Positions 44,691 through 56,271 are shown, numbered from the stretch's first letter. The stretch: 64,000 nt of DNA from Hedera helix (GCA_947179155.2 OX359280.1:12019001-12083000); one strand, 5' to 3'. Translations and numbers: made by a program. The notes: generated by a model from the sequence alone, not told the origin.

Positions 44691-45909
44691 ATTAAATAAT
44701 TAATATAGGTTCCTTGTATTTGAAATATTATCAAGTAATTAATGATAATGTTTCCTATGTGTTTATATACCCATAATTATATAATTATGTGGTTCGTAAG
44801 GTTTATAAAGGTCATTATACTTACAAGTATATGATACTAATTTAAGATCAAACTGATTTAATTATTAGGTCCGTTCAAGGATTGTTAAATTAAGTTGGTT
44901 AGCAGTAAACGACGCACGAGGCAAGTCTTCTACCCTTAACTTGTACTTATTGTTGCAATTATTATTCAACTTTAATTACTTTGAGCAATTCAATTATTGT
45001 TGAGCAAGTATCTACACTCGTAGATATTTGACAGACCTTTGAGTGAATTAATTATCGAAAATTACTTCACATCGTTATTGATTATTGTATTCGCACATAG
45101 TGCTTTTGCAAACTGTTTAAGAACGTCTAAGCTAATTGTTTCGGCTAGACAAATGCATGTTAAATTCATTTAGTTGAATATTATAAAAGCTTATCCAAAC
45201 CATTGGCTGGTGCGGATTCTTACAGTAAGACTGAGATAGAACAACCCTAGTTAAAGGGGATTTTTATTTGTCGGAGACCCGACAGCGCGCAAGAAAACTA
45301 AATGTGATGCATATACATAGGACATGAGAGGACTGATCCCCTCAAGTGTCCCGTTATTTTTAACAAGGAGTCAGACATTGTATGTCTGTTTTACCTTAGT
45401 AGCAGTTCATGGTCATTAAGGACCACTCAGCAGTAAAGAGTCAATTCCTTCTTTTATTGAACATTGATTCTTGTTATCCTTCACAATTGCTATTGTTGAA
45501 ACCTTGAAGTTATTTCCCTTCATCATGATATATCGTATGATTGTTGTTAATAAACTTGCTGAGCCATTTAGTTGCTCATTCTTGCTATATCATGACTATA
45601 TTTCAGCCATTCCCGAAAGCTCTAAATCGGACAAAGGCAAGGGGAAAGCGAATGTTTAGTTTTAGTAATTGCATGTTAGTTTATATTACTGTTATGTAAT
45701 TACTGTTGTAAATCTTTTGTATTTCCCTTAAGATATGTAATGTTAAGATTAAGGTAATAGACCTTGGGAAGTGTAGCCTTTTGATTAAGGAACCTTTTGT
45801 ATTATTCCGCGAAGTTTGAATACAATATATGTATTTCATTGTTGTTATGTATTGTACAGTGAGAACCAAACCCGAGGTTAAAGAACCTGGATTTGGGGTC
45901 GTCACAGGT

Positions 45910-45921
45910 TGGTATCAGAGC
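45910..45921 (+). promoter_or_regulatory. Primer binding site (tRNA-iMet)
   Basis: TGGTATCAGAGC lies 3 bp inside the LTR end. It is complementary to the 3' end of plant initiator methionine tRNA, the usual primer of plant Ty3/gypsy elements. Confidence 0.9.
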
Positions 45922-46149
45922 TGTAGGTTAGAAACGCTAGGATTTGCGAAACCTAGGTTATAACCTTAGTATTAAACTCTCATCGAGTGCGTTAGGAGAT
46001 GAATCGGGGAGATTCATCATGATGTGTATTTTTGGAGATGGATTGAGAAAATCTATCGAGCCGAGATGTACATGATAAAATATCATTTCATTTCATCAAT
46101 GAATATATTTTATTGTTGTACTAACATGTGTTATTTATGTTATTGTAGG

Positions 46150-46911
46150 ATGGCAGAGATAGGACAAACGAGCACTGCTGTAGAGGAGGTGATTTTTACT
46201 GATATCCACATGGATACAGTACAGCCACGGGTGGCTGCACCGGTCGAGGAGCCAGAGTCAGATCCCGAGGAGGGAAATAGAGAGGACGCTGTCTGGGGCG
46301 GAGTTATGGGGCAGTACAGTGAGGAGGAGGCTGATACTGATGATGATGAGGATGAGGAGCCAGCGGAGTATATTGATGGCATGGGCACTGTCGCCAGTGA
46401 CATCATCGATACTCTCACTACAGCTAACGAGGAGCTAGAGGAGAGGGTTCAGCACCTTGAGGAGCAGAACCAGATCCACCAGCAGACAGAGGATCAGTAC
46501 AGAGATACAGCTTATCAGTTCTCTGGCGAGAACATAGAGCTGAAGGCGAGGATGGCCGAGATGGAGGCCAGGTTGGTAGCCGCTGAGCTGAAGATTCAGC
46601 AGACAGAGGCAGAGAGGGAGGCCATGAGGGGCCAGATGCAGCAGGCAGTCGAGGATAGACTAGATATGGAGGTACAGCGTGATGCAGCTCACGGTCAGAT
46701 GATGGAGCTGGAGGAGGAGGTTAGGGAGAAGAAGGTGAGGATAGATAGACTCAGTTACGTCTATCGCTCATCAGTTGGTAGGATCCAGCGTAGGGTGCAC
46801 TATTACCCTGCCGAGGAGGGCCAGACCTTGCACACCATCAGTAGGGATGTGGTCAGGGCTATTGGAGATGAGGAGTACTACGATGCGGTTCGTCGAGGGA
46901 TGCGCCGTTAG
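46150..46911 (+). CDS. ORF1 upstream of gag: acidic coiled-coil protein, function unknown
   Basis: A 253-residue frame starting 'MAEIGQTSTAVEE'. I prefer this start because the open frame before it is hydrophobic and unlike the rest, and because TTATTGTAG, a good 3' splice site, ends directly before the ATG. The first ~90 residues are acidic (runs of Glu and Asp). Residues ~95-210 have the heptad pattern of a long coiled coil, rich in Glu, Gln, Met and Arg. The C-terminal 45 residues are basic and Tyr-rich. It lies between PBS and gag on the same strand, with GC-richer composition than its surroundings. A remnant of the same ORF occurs in the old element (34393). I do not recognise a domain; it could be an extra structural or Gag-interacting protein. 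Confidence 0.65.
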   Translation: MAEIGQTSTAVEEVIFTDIHMDTVQPRVAAPVEEPESDPEEGNREDAVWGGVMGQYSEEEADTDDDEDEEPAEYIDGMGTVASDIIDTLTTANEELEERVQHLEEQNQIHQQTEDQYRDTAYQFSGENIELKARMAEMEARLVAAELKIQQTEAEREAMRGQMQQAVEDRLDMEVQRDAAHGQMMELEEEVREKKVRIDRLSYVYRSSVGRIQRRVHYYPAEEGQTLHTISRDVVRAIGDEEYYDAVRRGMRR

Positions 46912-47258
46912 TTGTATTATTTCTTTTATTATGTTGTACGTACATAGATGCAGTAGAAACCCAACTTTTGTTTTGATAGAGGGTTAGTATGTTGTAAATC
47001 CCAACTCTATGAAGTTGTGGGATATGTTAGATCCCGTCTTTTGTTTTAACTATCGGGGTTAGCAGCGTTTATAGCAGTATGCTTATGATGTAAAAGTGTT
47101 ACGCACTGTGTTTTAGCATATGAATATAAATGCATTTTCGTTTATATTTATAGGTGTCGAGATGATTATTTGTGCTTTAGTTTAAAATACTTAAGCCACA
47201 AAACGAAAGTAAAAAGAATGAAACAATTTTAATTAATTAAATTTTCTTTATATAGAAA

Positions 47259-47453
47259 ATGCCGCCACAGAGAAGAAATCAACGACTACCCCCACCACCA
47301 CCCGAAGAGTCAATCAACGCCGGAGGGGTACCACCAAACCCTGTCCAAGAGTTTGTGGAAATGCTAATGGGAGCATTCCGCGGACGCAACGCAGAGGCTA
47401 CTGGAGCAACAAACCCTGCCGCTCCACTAGCCAGCTTTAAAGATTTCAACTGA
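47259..47453 (+). pseudogene. Gag N-terminus, separated from gag-pol by a one-base shift
   Basis: A 64-codon frame, 'MPPQRRNQRLPPPPPEES', ends 'FKDFN' followed by TGA TAG. The next residues of Gag ('LIGPPEFKGTT') continue in a different frame from about 47450. The older relative reads straight through with 'FKDFKLIGPP', so a single missing base around 47449-47450 explains the shift. The true gag start is therefore this Met and not the internal Met at 47516. Confidence 0.75.
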
Positions 47454-50400
47454 TAGGACCACCCGAGTTCAAAGGGACCACGGATCCTATAGAAGCACAG
47501 ACCTGGATAGAGGAGATGGAAAAAGTCTTCGAGGTCGCACGAGTTAGGGAGGAGCAAATGACCTCATTTGCTACCTTCATGATGAAAGGAGAGGCCAGCC
47601 ACTGGTGGAAGGCCAATAAGAGTAGAGTAGGGGAGGGAACGATCGCGTGGGCGCGATTCAAAGAGGTATTCTTGGAAAACTACTTTCCAGAGAGTACAAA
47701 GGCTAGGATGGAAATTAAATTCCTAGAGCTGAAGCAAGGTAACATGTCGGTATCGGAATACGCCGCCAAATTCAATGAATTGGCGAGATTTGCCACACAC
47801 CAGGTGGATACTGAGGCGAGGCGCGCCAGAAGATTCGAACAGGGGCTGAAACCGTGGGTTTACAGTCGGGTAGCTGTTCTTCAGATTACAAACTTTGCAA
47901 CGTTACTGGAGAAAGCTATCATAGCTGAGGGTGGAAATGAAGCTTTGAATAAGCACAACCAGGAGCGGAACAAGAAGAAAGGTGATGGAGGAAACCGAGA
48001 GGGCAGCAGTGGGGGCAGCAACTCGAACAAACGCAAATGGAATAACAACAGCAGTTCGGGGACACCCCAGGGCAGTGAATCGAAGAAAGCTAATAAATGC
48101 AGTCAGTGCGGAAAGAACCACACCGGGGAGTGCATGAAAGGAAGAAATGTCTGCTATAACTGTGGGCAAGAGGGGCACATCGCTCCTAATTGTCCCACAC
48201 CAAAAAGGAAGGGAGGTTGTTTCGCCTGCGGGGCCATGGACCATCAATTTAAAGATTGTCCGAAGAAGAAGAACACCGGAGGGAGTTCGGGCTATAGGGG
48301 AAGCAACAGCAACAACAACAACAACGCCAAACTGACCATTGGAGGGCCGGTGCCACAGAACAAACCAACGGCACGGACTTTCAACATGACGGTGCAGGAC
48401 GCCGTCGAATCAAAAGACGTGGTGTCAGGTATTATTCCGATCAATGATATAAATGCTTATGTATTATTTGATTCGGGCGCTACCTGTTCATTTGTGTCTG
48501 ATGAATTCGCTAAACGGTTAGAATTGCCTAGACAAAAACTAGAGAACCCAATGAACATAGAAGTTGCAAATAAAGAAGTGATTCCTGTAGAGTATGTACA
48601 TAGAAACTGTTGTGCTGAAATCAGGGGTCAGAAGTTTAGTGTAGATTTAATTCCAATACGTTTGGGAGAGTTTGACGTTATACTTGGAATGGATTGGTTG
48701 TTTAACCATGGAGCTATAATTGATTGTCAAAAGAAGTGTATACACCTTAAGACACCAAATAGGTCTAAGGTCGTATTTTATGGCAGCAAGTCGTCTAGAC
48801 AATCAGCATGTCTGACGATGATGCAGGCTAAGAAACTGTTAAGGAAAGGTTGTGTAGGGTATTTGGCTCACATAGTGGACACACAGATGGTGAATCCCGA
48901 GATGGAGCAAATACCAGTAGTGAGGGAGTTCATGGACGTGTTTCCAGATGTACTGCCAGGTTTACCGCCAGATAGGGAGATAGAGTTTGTAATTGATTTG
49001 GTACCGGGGACAGCACCAATATCAAAGGCACCATATAGGATGGCTCCGGTAGAAATGAAGGAGTTAATGATCCAACTACAGGAGTTGTTGGATAATAAGT
49101 ACATTCAACCAAGTGTTTCTCCATGGGGAGCACCTGTGTTGTTTGTAAAGAAGAAGGATGGATCGATGAGACTATGTATGGATTACAGAGAGCTGAATAA
49201 GGTGACAATTAAGAACAAGTACCCGTTGCCACGAATTGACGATCTTTTCGATCAATTGAAAGGGGCGAAGTACTTTTCAAAGATTGACTTGAGGACTGGT
49301 TATCATCAGTTGAAAGTCAGGAAGGAGGATGTACCCAAGACGGCATTCAGAACTCGATATGGGCATTATGAGTTTCTGGTGATGTCGTTTGGACTGACGA
49401 ATGCGCCAGCCGCATTTATGGACATGATGAACAGAATATTCAAGCAGTACTTGGATAAATTTGTTGTTGTGTTCATTGACGATATTCTGGTGTATTCTAA
49501 AACGGAGGAGGAGCATGCTGAACACCTAAGATTGGTGTTGGAGATTTTACGGAAGGAGCAGTTGTATGCTAAGTTTTCGAAGTGTGAATTCTGGTTGGAA
49601 AGAGTTCAATTTTTGGGTCATGTCATTGACAAGGAGGGTGTTTCAGTAGATCCAGCAAAGGTGGAAGCGGTGATGAATTGGGAACAACCAAGGACGCCGA
49701 CGGAGGTGAGAAGTTTCTTGGGGTTAGCGGGTTACTATCGGAGATTCATTCAAGATTTTTCAAAGATAGCAACACCGCTGACAAATTTAACGAGGAAGAC
49801 GGTGAAATACGTATGGACGGAGAAGTGTGAGGAGAGTTTTCAAGAGCTAAAGAAGAGACTTAGTGAAGCACCTGTATTGACTTTACCGGACGATACGGGA
49901 GGTTTTACGGTCTACAGTGATGCATCGCACAAGGGACTTGGCTGTGTGCTTATGCAAAACGGCAAGGTCGTTGCGTATGCATCCAGACAGTTGAAGGATT
50001 ACGAGAAGGGATACCCTACCCATGACTTGGAGCTGGCTGCGGTAGTGTTTGCCCTTAAAATCTGGAGACATTATTTATATGGAGAGAAATGTGAGATATT
50101 CACGGACCACAAGAGTCTGAAGTATATCTTCACACAGAAGGAGTTAAATATGAGGCAACGGAGATGGTTAGAATTGATCAAAGACTATGATTGTGAAATT
50201 CTATATCATCCCGGCAAGGCCAACGTAGTAGCAGATGCTCTAAGCAGAAAGAGCAGGGAGAAATTGTTCATCTTGACAGATCAGGAACAATTGGTTCAAG
50301 AAATGGCTCGAATGGAGTTGAAGGTGAGAAATCCAAATGAGTCAATGGAAGTAGAAGCGAGCCCAACCTTACTAGATAGGGTGAAAGAGGCTCAAGACAA

Positions 50401-51793
50401 AGATGAAGAATGTGTCATAATAAGGATGAGAATGACCGAAGGGGAAGAGGTCAAGTTCAAGGAAGATAGCATGGGATTGCTAAGATTTGAAAATCGTGTT
50501 TGGGTGCCGCTAGTGCCCGAACTACGAGAAGAGATCTTGCAAGAGGCCCACAGTACGAGATACTCGATACATCCGGGAAGTACGAAGATGTATCAAGATC
50601 TGCGTCAGCACTTTTGGTGGCCGAATTTAAAAAGGGAGGTCGCAGAATGTGTCAGCCGATGTCTAACTTGTCAAAGGGTAAAGGCTGAACATCAGAGACC
50701 AAGTGGATTACTACAGCCGTTAGAGATTCCTGAGTGGAAATGGGAGCATATCACAATGGATTTTGTGGTAGGACTTCCAGCAACACAGAAGGGATTTGAC
50801 GCAATATGGGTGATTGTGGATCGACTAACACAGTCAGCGCACTTTTTGCCGATCAAGATTAAGTTCAGTTTGGATCAGTTGGCCAAATTGTACATTAAGG
50901 AGATAGTTTCGAGACATGGGGTGCCGGTATCGATTGTGTCAGACAGAGATCCGCGCTTCACGTCAAAATTTTGGAGAAGTCTTCAGGAGAGATTGGGGAC
51001 ACAGTTGAGAATGAGTACATCATATCATCCACAGACCGATGGGCAAAGTGAAAGAACAATACAGACATTGGAAGATATGCTCAGGGCCTGTGTGATGGAT
51101 TTCAAGGGCAGTTGGGAGAACCATCTACCATTAGTTGAGTTTGCATACAACAATAGTTATCATGCAAGCATAGGCATGCCGCCTTACGAAGCATTATACG
51201 GAAGAAAGTGCATAACACCTCTATGTTGGGATGAGGTAGGTGAACGCCGACTGTTGGGACCAGAATTGGTTCAACAGACGGTAGAAATTATCAAAGTAAT
51301 AAGAGCTCGGCTAGTAGCAGCCCAGGACCGTCAGAAGAAATATGCCGACTTACATCGACAGAAGCGAGACTTCGAAGTTGGGAGTTTTGTATTCATGAAG
51401 GTATCTCCCTGGAAAGGGAAGATCCGATTTGGGAAGAAAGGGAAGCTGAGTCCGAGGTTCATAGGACCGTTCGAGATATTGAAGAGAGTGGGTGAAGTGG
51501 CGTACGAGGTAGCTTTACCTCCTGAACTGGAGCATATTCACAATGTGTTTCATGTGTCAGTGTTGCGACCATACAAGCCAGACCACAAACATGTCATATC
51601 CTATGAGCCAATACAAGTCGAGAAAGACTTATCATACGAGGAAATTCCTGTCCAGATACTGGATAGGAAAGAGCAGAGATTACGGAATAAGATTATACAT
51701 TCTGTCAAAGTCCTTTGGAGGAACCACAACGCTGAGGAAGCTACGTGGGAGCTTGAAGAAAAGATGAGGGCTAACTATCCGCATCTGTTTTGA
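47450..51793 (+). CDS. Gag-pol polyprotein of a chromovirus (PR, RT, RNase H, IN, chromodomain)
   Basis: A very long open frame (1425 codons counted from the Met at 47516). In order: retrotransposon Gag ('ASHWWKANKSR', 'LELKQGNMSVSEYAAKF'), three zinc knuckles (about residues 193-250), aspartic protease 'LFDSGATCSF' (about 319), reverse transcriptase with 'FIDDILVYS' (about 653), RNase H 'VYSDASHKGLGC' (about 800), integrase with an HHCC zinc region (about 1010-1055) and the catalytic Asp/Asp/Glu set around 'MDFVVG', 'SDRDPRF' and 'GQSERTIQ'. A chromodomain-like C-terminus ('VKVLWRNHNAEEATWE') follows. This order (RT-RH-IN) defines Ty3/gypsy, and the chromodomain defines chromoviruses, which target heterochromatin. 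All catalytic residues are present. The only defect I see is the one-base shift near its start. Confidence 0.95.
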   Translation: MIGPPEFKGTTDPIEAQTWIEEMEKVFEVARVREEQMTSFATFMMKGEASHWWKANKSRVGEGTIAWARFKEVFLENYFPESTKARMEIKFLELKQGNMSVSEYAAKFNELARFATHQVDTEARRARRFEQGLKPWVYSRVAVLQITNFATLLEKAIIAEGGNEALNKHNQERNKKKGDGGNREGSSGGSNSNKRKWNNNSSSGTPQGSESKKANKCSQCGKNHTGECMKGRNVCYNCGQEGHIAPNCPTPKRKGGCFACGAMDHQFKDCPKKKNTGGSSGYRGSNSNNNNNAKLTIGGPVPQNKPTARTFNMTVQDAVESKDVVSGIIPINDINAYVLFDSGATCSFVSDEFAKRLELPRQKLENPMNIEVANKEVIPVEYVHRNCCAEIRGQKFSVDLIPIRLGEFDVILGMDWLFNHGAIIDCQKKCIHLKTPNRSKVVFYGSKSSRQSACLTMMQAKKLLRKGCVGYLAHIVDTQMVNPEMEQIPVVREFMDVFPDVLPGLPPDREIEFVIDLVPGTAPISKAPYRMAPVEMKELMIQLQELLDNKYIQPSVSPWGAPVLFVKKKDGSMRLCMDYRELNKVTIKNKYPLPRIDDLFDQLKGAKYFSKIDLRTGYHQLKVRKEDVPKTAFRTRYGHYEFLVMSFGLTNAPAAFMDMMNRIFKQYLDKFVVVFIDDILVYSKTEEEHAEHLRLVLEILRKEQLYAKFSKCEFWLERVQFLGHVIDKEGVSVDPAKVEAVMNWEQPRTPTEVRSFLGLAGYYRRFIQDFSKIATPLTNLTRKTVKYVWTEKCEESFQELKKRLSEAPVLTLPDDTGGFTVYSDASHKGLGCVLMQNGKVVAYASRQLKDYEKGYPTHDLELAAVVFALKIWRHYLYGEKCEIFTDHKSLKYIFTQKELNMRQRRWLELIKDYDCEILYHPGKANVVADALSRKSREKLFILTDQEQLVQEMARMELKVRNPNESMEVEASPTLLDRVKEAQDKDEECVIIRMRMTEGEEVKFKEDSMGLLRFENRVWVPLVPELREEILQEAHSTRYSIHPGSTKMYQDLRQHFWWPNLKREVAECVSRCLTCQRVKAEHQRPSGLLQPLEIPEWKWEHITMDFVVGLPATQKGFDAIWVIVDRLTQSAHFLPIKIKFSLDQLAKLYIKEIVSRHGVPVSIVSDRDPRFTSKFWRSLQERLGTQLRMSTSYHPQTDGQSERTIQTLEDMLRACVMDFKGSWENHLPLVEFAYNNSYHASIGMPPYEALYGRKCITPLCWDEVGERRLLGPELVQQTVEIIKVIRARLVAAQDRQKKYADLHRQKRDFEVGSFVFMKVSPWKGKIRFGKKGKLSPRFIGPFEILKRVGEVAYEVALPPELEHIHNVFHVSVLRPYKPDHKHVISYEPIQVEKDLSYEEIPVQILDRKEQRLRNKIIHSVKVLWRNHNAEEATWELEEKMRANYPHLF

Positions 51794-51831
51794 GTAGTTT
51801 AAATTTGTAATTCCGGGGACGGAATTCTTAT

Positions 51832-51844
51832 AAGGGGGGGAGAA
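51832..51844 (+). promoter_or_regulatory. Polypurine tract of the chromovirus
   Basis: AAGGGGGGGAGAA lies immediately before the 3' LTR start TGTAATGACC. It primes plus-strand synthesis. Confidence 0.9.
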
Positions 51845-52282
51845 TGTAATGACCACGAATTTCATTAGTCATTGTAAATATACTTAATAAATATTTAGCA
51901 ATGAATTTAAATTTTTCTCATTAATTAATTGTGCATTAGATAATTAAATAAATGTACTTATGTGCTTGTATATTTATTTAAAGAATTAAAGCAAAGTGTA
52001 TAATTAATTAAAGCAAATCTAATTGGATTATATTTTAAATTCAAATGAGTTGATAAACTAGGTTAAAGATATTAACCTAGTAGCCCATGTAATTAATTTA
52101 ATTACTAGCCCATGTAATTAATTAAACAAGTCCAATGCTTGATTTAATTAAATGTAGCATAGTTATTTAAATGCTAGCCCAATGTGGTATTTAAATTGAG
52201 CCCAAATAATTTAATTAAATGAGCCCAATAGAAGTTATTCCCAAGCCCAATGTGAAGTCCATTAAGGGTCAAACTTTGGTCA

Positions 52283-52313
<31 letters not shown>

Positions 52314-52788
52314 GATGTATATATGCACATTTTTGCATTAAAAATAAAGGAAAAATGGCTTGGATAATCCAATTTGCTGAATTCTTGGGGGCCCCACATG
52401 GATAACTTGACTTCTTAGATTGCTTGGAAATCCATCCATGTCATATAGTGGTTGAACAACCCTAGTCATTCCATGAGTCAATCAAATGGTCATTCAATCA
52501 AATAGTAAGCATGATTAGCAATTAAATTAACCAACATGGGTGAATTAGTGAGTTAATGGTGTGTTAGTGGTTGGCTATAAAAGAAACACTCCACACTTGT
52601 TCAATGTTTGTTAGTTCATTTGAAGTTGCTAGAAAGAAAAAGAGAGAGAGCATTTGAGAGCATTTGAGAGCAAAACACCTAAGTGTTGAGAGAAAAAGCT
52701 AAGGAAGGTCTTGGTGGATGTCTTCAAGCTACACAACTTACCTTGGTAGAAGGAGAAGAAGAGCATCCAAGACCTCAAGGTTTCAAAG
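51845..52788 (+). repeat. 3' LTR of the chromovirus, first part
   Basis: Matches 42057-43006 with few substitutions and a slightly different TA microsatellite, then is interrupted by the LARD insertion. The last five bases (CAAAG) are one side of the target duplication. Confidence 0.9.
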
Positions 52789-54191
52789 TGTAACGACCCC
52801 GAAATTCGACCCACTTTATTATCTTAATTTTTATATTTATGAAACATTATCTTTCTTACGTCCAAATTTCGGTCCGTTAATAATCTTTAATTACCTTATT
52901 TAAACCCTTAATTGATCCATTATCTGATCTTAAAATCATCAATTACAAAAATTTCGGTATAAATTTTTTTCTTTTTCTTAACTTAGTCATTGTATTAAAA
53001 TATTAGTATATTTAAAATTCTTACATTTTGGATCCTAGTCCCTGGATCGCAACCTTAACTTTTTTCTTCTTTACAAATATCATAACGTTCAACATTTAAA
53101 ATTTAATAATAATTTTATCTTCACATTTGTTCTTTTCAATCGTAATTCACAATTAGACCATTTAACAAATCTTTATCGTAACAATCATCTTAAACAACCC
53201 TAGTTCGCCATGTAACTCTATTCGTCCTATCCGGACCAATTTGTAAATAGATACAACACATTCACATAAATTTTACCAATTCACTCACATTGAATACAAT
53301 TCACTCACATTGAATCATGACATCGAAATTATAACAGTTACGTATCCAACCTTCTAGATAATTCATCTTTAGCACAATCTGATATTTCTGAAACTCATTT
53401 ATTTACCTGCAAAAGTTTATTTTAAGCAAGTAATGAGCACAACGGCTCAGCAAGTTCAACAGTTATGATTCACGTAGCACATACCTTATCATGTTTGGTG
53501 TGTGTCATACATCATGTGCTTGTGCATCTACTATAGCAATATATCTCATATATATTCATATCGTTGCACAAAATACACATTGTGGTCCTATTAATCACGT
53601 ATCACGTAACACATAATTTATATGTAGTTAAAACAAGAATTACATATCATAACATTCCAACATTTAACATAAAAGGGACTGAAGAACTTGCCTGACGTCC
53701 TGTTATTTAAATTGTTAGCTCAAACCCTTAACTCGATCAACCTATGATCATAAAATAATCAATTAATAATTATTTATCCTTTCATGATATTAATTTAATT
53801 AATTAATATCATCTATAATGTAATTAACCCTACCCGACGATTTATTTTAAGGTACTGGGTTAATTATTAAACAATATGGTTAATTATATTAACCTCATTC
53901 CTTAATAAAATAATTTATCTTAATAACCAATGCCTTTACTATGGACAACCCAGCTCATCGGATAAAATTTAACATATTCGGTTGTCCGAAAACTTTAGTT
54001 ATTCATTTTCTAACATTTAAACTCATTAGATTAATATTTAAAATATTTAAATATTAATCCCCAATATTTAATATTTTTACAAAAATATTAAATTTAATGC
54101 CCAAGCATCCTTTCTATATTTTTTAATATTTTTCTAGAACTTTCTAGAATTTTTAAACAATTTTTAAACATTTATTTCAATTAAAAATCAT

Positions 54192-54371
54192 TTCTGAGGG
54201 CATTTTAGTAATTTTCGCGCCCATAGGGACATAACCGGAATTTCCCGGAAAGTCCAGGGGTATTTCTGTCATTTCCGGAACGTTAGGGACATGGTTGGCA
54301 TTACCAGAAAAGATTAGGGGCATAATCGTAATTTCGCATGGCCAAAGGACACGCTGGTAATTACCGGAAAT
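54192..54371. repeat. Three degenerate 60-bp tandem repeats in the LTR
   Basis: Each unit combines a GGGACA/AGGGGCAT word with a TTACCGGAA/TTTCCGGAA word. The 20-codon periodicity is visible when translated. The other LTR has them at 60642-60821. Confidence 0.75.
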
Positions 54372-54440
54372 GGTCAAGGGCAAACTGGTACTTTCCTTCA
54401 CTCGGTCGCGCAAGGCGCGGATAAACCTCCGGTGGACCTA

Positions 54441-54526
54441 AAACGACGTCGTTTGCTGTCCTTCTTCGGAAATGGTCGCCGCGCAAGGCGCGGCTCCCCC
54501 ACCAGCCTCCAAAACGGCGTCGTTTT
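54441..54526. repeat. GC-rich palindromes in the LTR
   Basis: AAACGACGTCGTTT is a perfect 14-bp palindrome (54441-54454); AAAACGGCGTCGTTTT follows at 54511-54526, and CGCGCAAGGCGCGG-like words recur around them. ACGACGTCGT carries the ACGT core used by plant bZIP factors. Second copy at 60891-60976. Confidence 0.7.
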
Positions 54527-56271
54527 ATTTCCCTGTTCCGAAAAAAATCGGCCGCGCGCAATGCGCGGCCCTCCCCTTTTTTTTTTTTCTTTCCCAGCTC
54601 GCAGCACAAACAGTGTATCACCTTTCCAAATTTTAATCATTTTACACCAAATTTTCTCCACAAAACCATTCCAAAAATTGCATAATTCATACATATACAT
54701 CAAATAATTATTTAGAATAATTATTCTAATTATTTTCTAATTTTTCTCAAAATTAATTTTACCACAAAAATATCAAAATAATTCCAAATAAAATAAATTT
54801 TATACCTTCAAAGCTTACAATTCCTTCCATTGAAGCTTTCTCCTTACTTGGATGGCATATTCTCCTTTCTCATGGTGGTGCTCGGTGGTGCTCGGTGGTG
54901 GAAGGTAGTGGTGTTTTCGGGTGGCATAACAAGAGAGAGAGATGTTTTTGTTTTGTTGCCTTTCTTTTGTTTTTTTTTTTCTTTATTTCTTTTTCCTTCT
55001 TTTATACTACCACAACTAGCCACCATATTGGATAAAAAAATAATCCACCGACTTAATTTCCCACGCGTCAGTCATCTTGAAGTTTCCGGATTTTTCCAAA
55101 AATGTCGTGTATAATTAATTAAATACATTACGTAATTATATCGTGTAATAAATATTTTATATAATAAATATAAAATATTTATTTTAATTCATTAAAAATC
55201 ATAATATGATTTATCAATAATATTTAGACCATTTTTGGGTACCTTACCTAACAAATTTTGTACACGCATAACGCCATGCATGTAATTATTTGAGATAATT
55301 TACACTTCCAAAAATCATAAAATAATTCATAGGACATATACAAATTATTTTTCATAATTTTTCACTCCGTTACTTGGACAACATGTTACATTAACATGTT
55401 CACATTTCTGAAATATTATTTTTCATAAAAGTCATAATAATTTCATTATACATAAATATAATTTTTAATAACTTAAAACATTCCTTTTTCTTATTTATTA
55501 TTTCATTTCTTGAATATTTACCATAATTTCTTTATATATAAATTATATAATTTAATATTATATAATTTATATAATTACATTCTCCTTTTAAATAATTTCT
55601 TAATTTCCTCCAACTTTATTCCATTTAATCACCTTATATAAATTACATAATTATTTTTATATAATTTATATAATTATTATTTTCTTCATACCTTATTTTA
55701 ATTTCCTTATATAAATTATATAATTTTTTATTATATAATTTATATAATTACCTTTCCTTCTCAATTAATTTCTAAACCTCCTCCAAAATTCTTGATAAAT
55801 TCTAAAATCAACACATACAATTTTACCAACTCCCCCATTCACTTTTTATTTAAATTTGGATTAATTTAATTATTAATCCCTTTATTTCCATAATTAATGA
55901 AATTTAAGATTATCAATTAAGCATTCACATATATAATATACAAATGCATATATATAAATATATACATATTTAATTCATGCATTTACATTATCACATAACC
56001 TTATTTAAAACATAATTTCTGTACTTCCACAATAATTAAATTGTACAATTTATTGTACACTTACCTGAAATTTCTTTTATTCTTCATAAATTTTATTTAC
56101 ACAATTTATTTACTTTTCAATTATTTTAAAATTCACATAATTCATCACCATCTTTGTACAAATTTAATTTACCAATTAAATCCCTTCAAGCATTTTAAAC
56201 AACCTTGATATTTTTATCAATTAATTCTTATTTGATATTATTAAAGGAATCCTGAAATTCGGATCCTCACA

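Larger units (their letters stand above)
42057..45906 (+). repeat. 5' LTR of the chromovirus (~3850 bp)
   Basis: Starts TGTAATGACC and ends GGGGTCGTCACA. It holds a (TA)n stretch at 42497-42540, a probable promoter near 42790 (GGCTATAAAAGAAAC), the AT minisatellite at 43850-44690, and two TGACGCAGC(C/T)GCGTCA dyads near 43600-43637. Short open frames inside it are not genes. Confidence 0.9.
52789..56271 (-). repeat. LARD 3' LTR (3483 bp)
   Basis: Minus strand starts TGTGAGGATCC and ends GGGTCGTTACA. Besides AT-rich parts with TATATAAATTATATAATT repeats, it contains a GC-richer segment (54192-54560) with 60-bp repeats and palindromes. Open frames at 54177-55114 are identical in both LTRs and look like chance frames. 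Confidence 0.9.

Noticed and set aside
45471..45659. 62-codon frame in the 5' LTR near the PBS
   Set aside because: Part of the LTR leader; no domain, and not needed by the element.
54177..55114. Several open frames on both strands, repeated exactly at 60627-61564
   Set aside because: They lie inside the LARD LTRs, overlap each other in antisense and follow the 60-bp repeats and GC palindromes; the duplication reflects the LTR pair.
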